From assembly GCA_036276235.1 (NCBI GenBank), contig DATBDZ010000259.1, positions 1-15,593 of the forward strand: a DNA stretch of 15,593 nt, read 5' to 3'. Of this stretch, positions 13,167-15,593 are shown piece after piece. The notes under the pieces are model-generated. The model worked only from the letters and a program-made list of their open reading frames with translations, was not told where the DNA came from and searched no databases. Both the position numbers and the translations under genes were made by a program. This DNA is from JANWHF01 sp036276235. GTDB taxonomy: Bacteria > Planctomycetota > Phycisphaerae > Tepidisphaerales > Tepidisphaeraceae. Numbering within the stretch: the stretch's first letter is position 1; every line of letters begins with the position of its first letter.

Positions 13167-14126
13167 TCATCCAATACTCCGCGCCACGCGATCTTTGAAC
13201 TCGGCGGCGCGTATTTTTCCACTAGCGGCGGCGTCGATCTCGGACTTTCTTGCCTTGAGCGTCAGGCGCACCGGCGAGCCGGTGTCATCGGGGCCGGCGA
13301 TCGTGACAATTACATAATCGCCATCAGCGAGGTGACGGATGTTGGCGGCTTCCATCATTGCTTTCACCAGGTTGTCGATCAGCGCATCGATTTTTGCCTG
13401 ATTGAATTTTTCCTGCGGGCTGGAGCTGGCGCTGAAGGAGACGCCGCCGCCTTCGCCGACATGCACTTCATTCTTGGCGCGCTCCCAGATGGAGCTTGGA
13501 TTGGCGGGCCGATCATCCTGCCCGCGCGCTGGGCCGACGCCCGCGAGCGGCATCATGATCGTGTAGCCGAAGACGACGCCGCAACCTTCGATATACATCG
13601 GCGGCGCTGTCGCGACGCTCATCAGGCGGATGCCCATCGCCTCGGGGAAAGAGGCGGGATTCGTCGATTGGAGCTGATCGCGCAGCAGGCGATCCATGAT
13701 GTTCAGATCGTCCTTCCACTCGTTGCGCGTTCGGGAATCCATCGTTTGGGTGACGACGATGGCGGGCCGATCGGCGGCGTTCATGCGGAAGCTGCTGCCT
13801 GCGGCGCCGCCGTTGCCGCTACGGGCGCCGCCGCCGCCAAACCCCCCACCTCCGCCGGCGCCAAAGCCCCCGCCGCCGCGTGCACCGCCACCGCCACCAA
13901 AGCCAGCGCCGCCGCGGCCACCGCCTTCGCCGCCGAATTGGCCAAAGCCACCGCGCGCCCCGCCGGATTGGACGGATCCTGAACCGCCCGATCCGCTTGA
14001 TGAGCCATTCCCTGCGCCGGGTTTCCCGGTCGGATCAGCACCGGGGTCTTGTACTTGCGCGATCGCGCAGGGTGCGAGGGACATCGTCAACAACGCTGCC
14101 AACGCTTTTGATCGTAACGCTTTCAT
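13167..14126 (-). CDS. secreted Gly-rich protein of the sigma-factor operon
   Basis: Function unknown. The 319-aa protein has a signal peptide (1-23, MKALRSKALA ... APCAIA, cleavage before QVQD), a Gly/Ser/Ala-rich low-complexity segment (about 38-112) and then a folded region (about 113-319). That region contains APPMYIEGCGVVFGYTIMMP (174-193), a charged helical stretch with two helix-rich blocks, and a C-terminal TLKARKSEID segment. It resembles a family of uncharacterised exported proteins I associate with planctomycete sigma/anti-sigma operons, from general impression only. ATG 14126 has AAGGAG 5 nt upstream, a near-ideal site. It is third in a minus-strand operon after the anti-sigma gene (131 bp gap holding a repeat), so it may be a target or envelope sensor of that system. 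The Gly-rich coding DNA is prone to slippage. Confidence 0.85.
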   Translation of the reverse strand: MKALRSKALAALLTMSLAPCAIAQVQDPGADPTGKPGAGNGSSSGSGGSGSVQSGGARGGFGQFGGEGGGRGGAGFGGGGGARGGGGFGAGGGGGFGGGGARSGNGGAAGSSFRMNAADRPAIVVTQTMDSRTRNEWKDDLNIMDRLLRDQLQSTNPASFPEAMGIRLMSVATAPPMYIEGCGVVFGYTIMMPLAGVGPARGQDDRPANPSSIWERAKNEVHVGEGGGVSFSASSSPQEKFNQAKIDALIDNLVKAMMEAANIRHLADGDYVIVTIAGPDDTGSPVRLTLKARKSEIDAAASGKIRAAEFKDRVARSIG

Positions 14127-14200
14127 CGTTTCTCCTTCTGAAATAAATCGTGGCCATGGCGGCTCGCCCGCGGCCGGCGGATCGCCGCCAGCAGCGAAAT

Positions 14201-14257
14201 CACGGGCGAGTCGCGGCTCGACTGAGCTCGCCGAAGTCCCGTGCCACGCGTGCCACG
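14201..14257 (-). repeat. palindromic repeat abutting the anti-sigma stop codon
   Basis: Directly after the anti-sigma TAA (14258-14260) the minus strand has a double word GTGGCACGCGTGGCAC, then CACGGGACTTCGGCGAG pairing imperfectly with CTCGCCCGTG (14201-14210). The hairpin lies between the anti-sigma and Gly-rich genes and could end or process the transcript. Confidence 0.6.
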
Positions 14258-14815
14258 TTAGTGATTGGTCTGAGGCCCCTTTGCATCAACCGATTCGACG
14301 CCGGTCAAACGATCGAACTCCTCCTGCGTACGCATCGCGACGGTTTCAACATCCTTGCGCAGGCCCGAGTAATCCGCGACCTGGCGAATCTCGAGCTGGC
14401 CGATCAGGCGGGCGGTCTGCTGCTGATATTCCTGCTCGCGTGCCGCCTGATCGATCGTGAACTTTGCCAGCTCCGCGCGAAGCTCATTGCGAAATTGCGT
14501 CTGTAATTCCGAAGTGACCTGCCCGCGCAGGCGCGATTCAGATGGAGCAGTCACACGTGCCAGGCCATATCCAAGGCCCACCAGCAATACGGCGGCAATC
14601 ACGCCTCGCAGCAATGCCGCGCCGGCAAAAGTCATTCGTGGGTCAGCGATTGTCGCATCGCCGGCCTGTAGTTGCCGACGAATGCCGCCCCATGAGGCGA
14701 GCGTCGCCTGGCATTCGGCGCACGATTCAACGTGATCTTCGAGCGTGGCCTTGCGATCCGCATCAAGCTCGTCGTAAATAAATTCGATCAATTCTTCGCG
14801 GGTGGGATGTGTCAT
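14258..14815 (-). CDS. membrane-anchored zinc-finger anti-sigma factor
   Basis: Predicted partner and inhibitor of the sigma factor encoded just upstream. The 185-aa protein has an N-terminal cytoplasmic anti-sigma domain with the H-x3-C-x2-C zinc motif (His28, Cys32, Cys35 in DHVESCAEC), one transmembrane helix (about 63-87, AGAALLRGVIAAVLLVGLGY) and a long charged, Gln/Glu-rich segment (about 95-175) likely to be a coiled coil outside the membrane. Its ATG overlaps the sigma stop (ATGA, 4-nt overlap at 14812-14815), indicating translational coupling. In such pairs the membrane protein releases the sigma factor after a signal, often by proteolysis; no protease gene is next to it. Signal unknown. 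Confidence 0.93.
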   Translation of the reverse strand: MTHPTREELIEFIYDELDADRKATLEDHVESCAECQATLASWGGIRRQLQAGDATIADPRMTFAGAALLRGVIAAVLLVGLGYGLARVTAPSESRLRGQVTSELQTQFRNELRAELAKFTIDQAAREQEYQQQTARLIGQLEIRQVADYSGLRKDVETVAMRTQEEFDRLTGVESVDAKGPQTNH

Positions 14816-15459
14816 ATGACGATCCTTTGCGTGTCAGATTCAGCGGCGCGGGCTGCCGGCTCGTCGCATTCATCGCGCAACGGAGCAAGCATTCGCCCAA
14901 GCTCCACCAGCGCATCAGCCATGCGCGACTTGGCGGTTCCTTCCGGTATCTCCAGCACCTGCGCGATCTCGCGGAATTTGAGGCCCTGGAATTCGCGAAG
15001 CACGACGACCGCCCGCTGAGTTTCCGGGAGCGCCGCCAACGCTTGCTGAACCATGCCGGCTCGTTCGCCTTCGGAAGCTTGTTGGTGCGGCGTTGAGTCT
15101 CGACCGCTTTGATCTGCCGTCGGAGCTGCCGCGATCTGAAGCTGGAACTTCTCGGCAAGCCGCCGCCGTCGTCCTTCTTCCAGACAAAGATTGATGGCGA
15201 TTCGCCAGACCCACGTCGAAAACTTGCGGCCATTCTCAAAGCTGCTTCGCCTCGCAAAGACGCGTGCGAATGTTTCCTGTGCCAGGTCCTCAGCACGATG
15301 GGCATCGCCGGTCATCCGCATGCACAGCCGCCGGATCGGCATTTCCCAGCGGCTGACAAGCAGCGCAAAGGCGGCGGAGTTGCCGTCCGCTCGCCCATCC
15401 TCCATCGCCTGCTCGTCAGAGATCGAGCCTGGCGCGATCAGCCTTGCCAGCCACTTCAT
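14812..15459 (-). CDS. ECF-type RNA polymerase sigma factor
   Basis: A 215-aa extracytoplasmic-function sigma factor that directs RNA polymerase to a small regulon. Region 2 (about 27-100) has FALLVSRWEMPIRRL, AEDLAQETFARVF (56-68) and a WRIAINLCLEE helix (85-95); region 4 (about 138-192) has ALAALPETQRAVVVLREFQG (140-159), GLKFREIAQVLEIPEG (159-174) and TAKSRMADAL (175-184). The linker is Gln/Ala/Ser-rich with no extra C-terminal sensing domain. ATG 15459 is preceded by GGGAAG at about 8 nt. It is first in the operon, with the anti-sigma gene overlapping by 4 nt. ECF operons often start from their own sigma's promoter, but I could not pick out a convincing motif in 15460-15593. Confidence 0.95.
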   Translation of the reverse strand: MKWLARLIAPGSISDEQAMEDGRADGNSAAFALLVSRWEMPIRRLCMRMTGDAHRAEDLAQETFARVFARRSSFENGRKFSTWVWRIAINLCLEEGRRRRLAEKFQLQIAAAPTADQSGRDSTPHQQASEGERAGMVQQALAALPETQRAVVVLREFQGLKFREIAQVLEIPEGTAKSRMADALVELGRMLAPLRDECDEPAARAAESDTQRIVI

Positions 15460-15593
15460 GCGATTGCTTCCCGTCGTCGCGATCGTTGTACAGAAGGTGA
15501 TATGCGCGAGAGGCGGGTTTGGATGGGAAAATCGCCAGAAGGTCGTGCCGGCTGCACCGCGAGCCGATTAGAGACCGGGCGAGCTCTCCCTCT

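Noticed and set aside
13696..14460. 254-aa Pro-rich frame opposite the Gly-rich and anti-sigma genes
   Set aside because: The Pro tract is the antisense of Gly codons; the minus-strand gene has a signal peptide, a near-ideal ribosome-binding site and operon context.
1..15593. tRNA, rRNA, integrase, prophage or defence genes
   Set aside because: I saw no cloverleaf or rRNA segments and no recombinase, phage or restriction/defence domains; apart from the repeats the gene content looks like ordinary chromosome.

Overview
The window looks like chromosomal DNA of a planctomycete, most likely a Phycisphaerae/Tepidisphaerales-type soil or freshwater lineage. Evidence: a GC-rich background; a C-type sulfatase fused to HEAT-like repeats; two exported proteins carrying the N-terminal LE[SG]R..LS motif common in large Planctomycetota surface proteins (VESLESRTYLS and MEQLEGRRMLS); an ECF sigma/anti-sigma pair; and wide intergenic spaces filled with short-word and palindromic repeats. 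The lineage call is inference from style, not from a marker gene.

Layout: thirteen protein genes are supported. (1) 3-4356, minus strand: an exported sulfatase and a six-repeat PPC-domain surface protein. (2) 4357-5247: a long non-coding stretch with several hairpins, an AT-rich island and a probable ruvB terminator. (3) 5248-7609: ruvB (minus) diverging from an exported PF04185-type phosphoesterase (plus). (4) 7718-8494: a TauE/SafE-like permease (minus), convergent with the phosphoesterase across an A/T-word inverted repeat. (5) 8495-9052: no protein gene, but a roughly 240-bp nested palindromic element followed by a candidate small RNA with a TATAAT box, two internal hairpins and a very strong intrinsic terminator. 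(6) 9053-11364: glnA (minus), a GA-rich inverted-repeat region, then acpS and a small DUF4926-like gene (plus). (7) 11491-12945: an ArsR-type repressor diverging from a PiT phosphate permease. (8) 13167-15459: a minus-strand operon, ECF sigma factor -> membrane anti-sigma factor -> secreted Gly-rich protein.

Functional picture: several genes touch sulfate, phosphate or nitrogen acquisition (sulfatase, anion/sulfite-type permease, phosphoesterase, PiT, glutamine synthetase), but they are separately transcribed and do not form one pathway cluster. The ArsR-PiT divergent pair and the sigma/anti-sigma/Gly-rich trio are the two clear regulatory units. The least explained material is intergenic: the candidate small RNA at 8887-9012, the nested palindromic element next to it, and four intergenic stretches built from degenerate short words. 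Where the longest reading frame began at TTG, I moved the start to a downstream ATG when the evidence allowed (PPC protein, RuvB, GlnA, PiT). The ArsR start was also moved, from one ATG to a downstream ATG.
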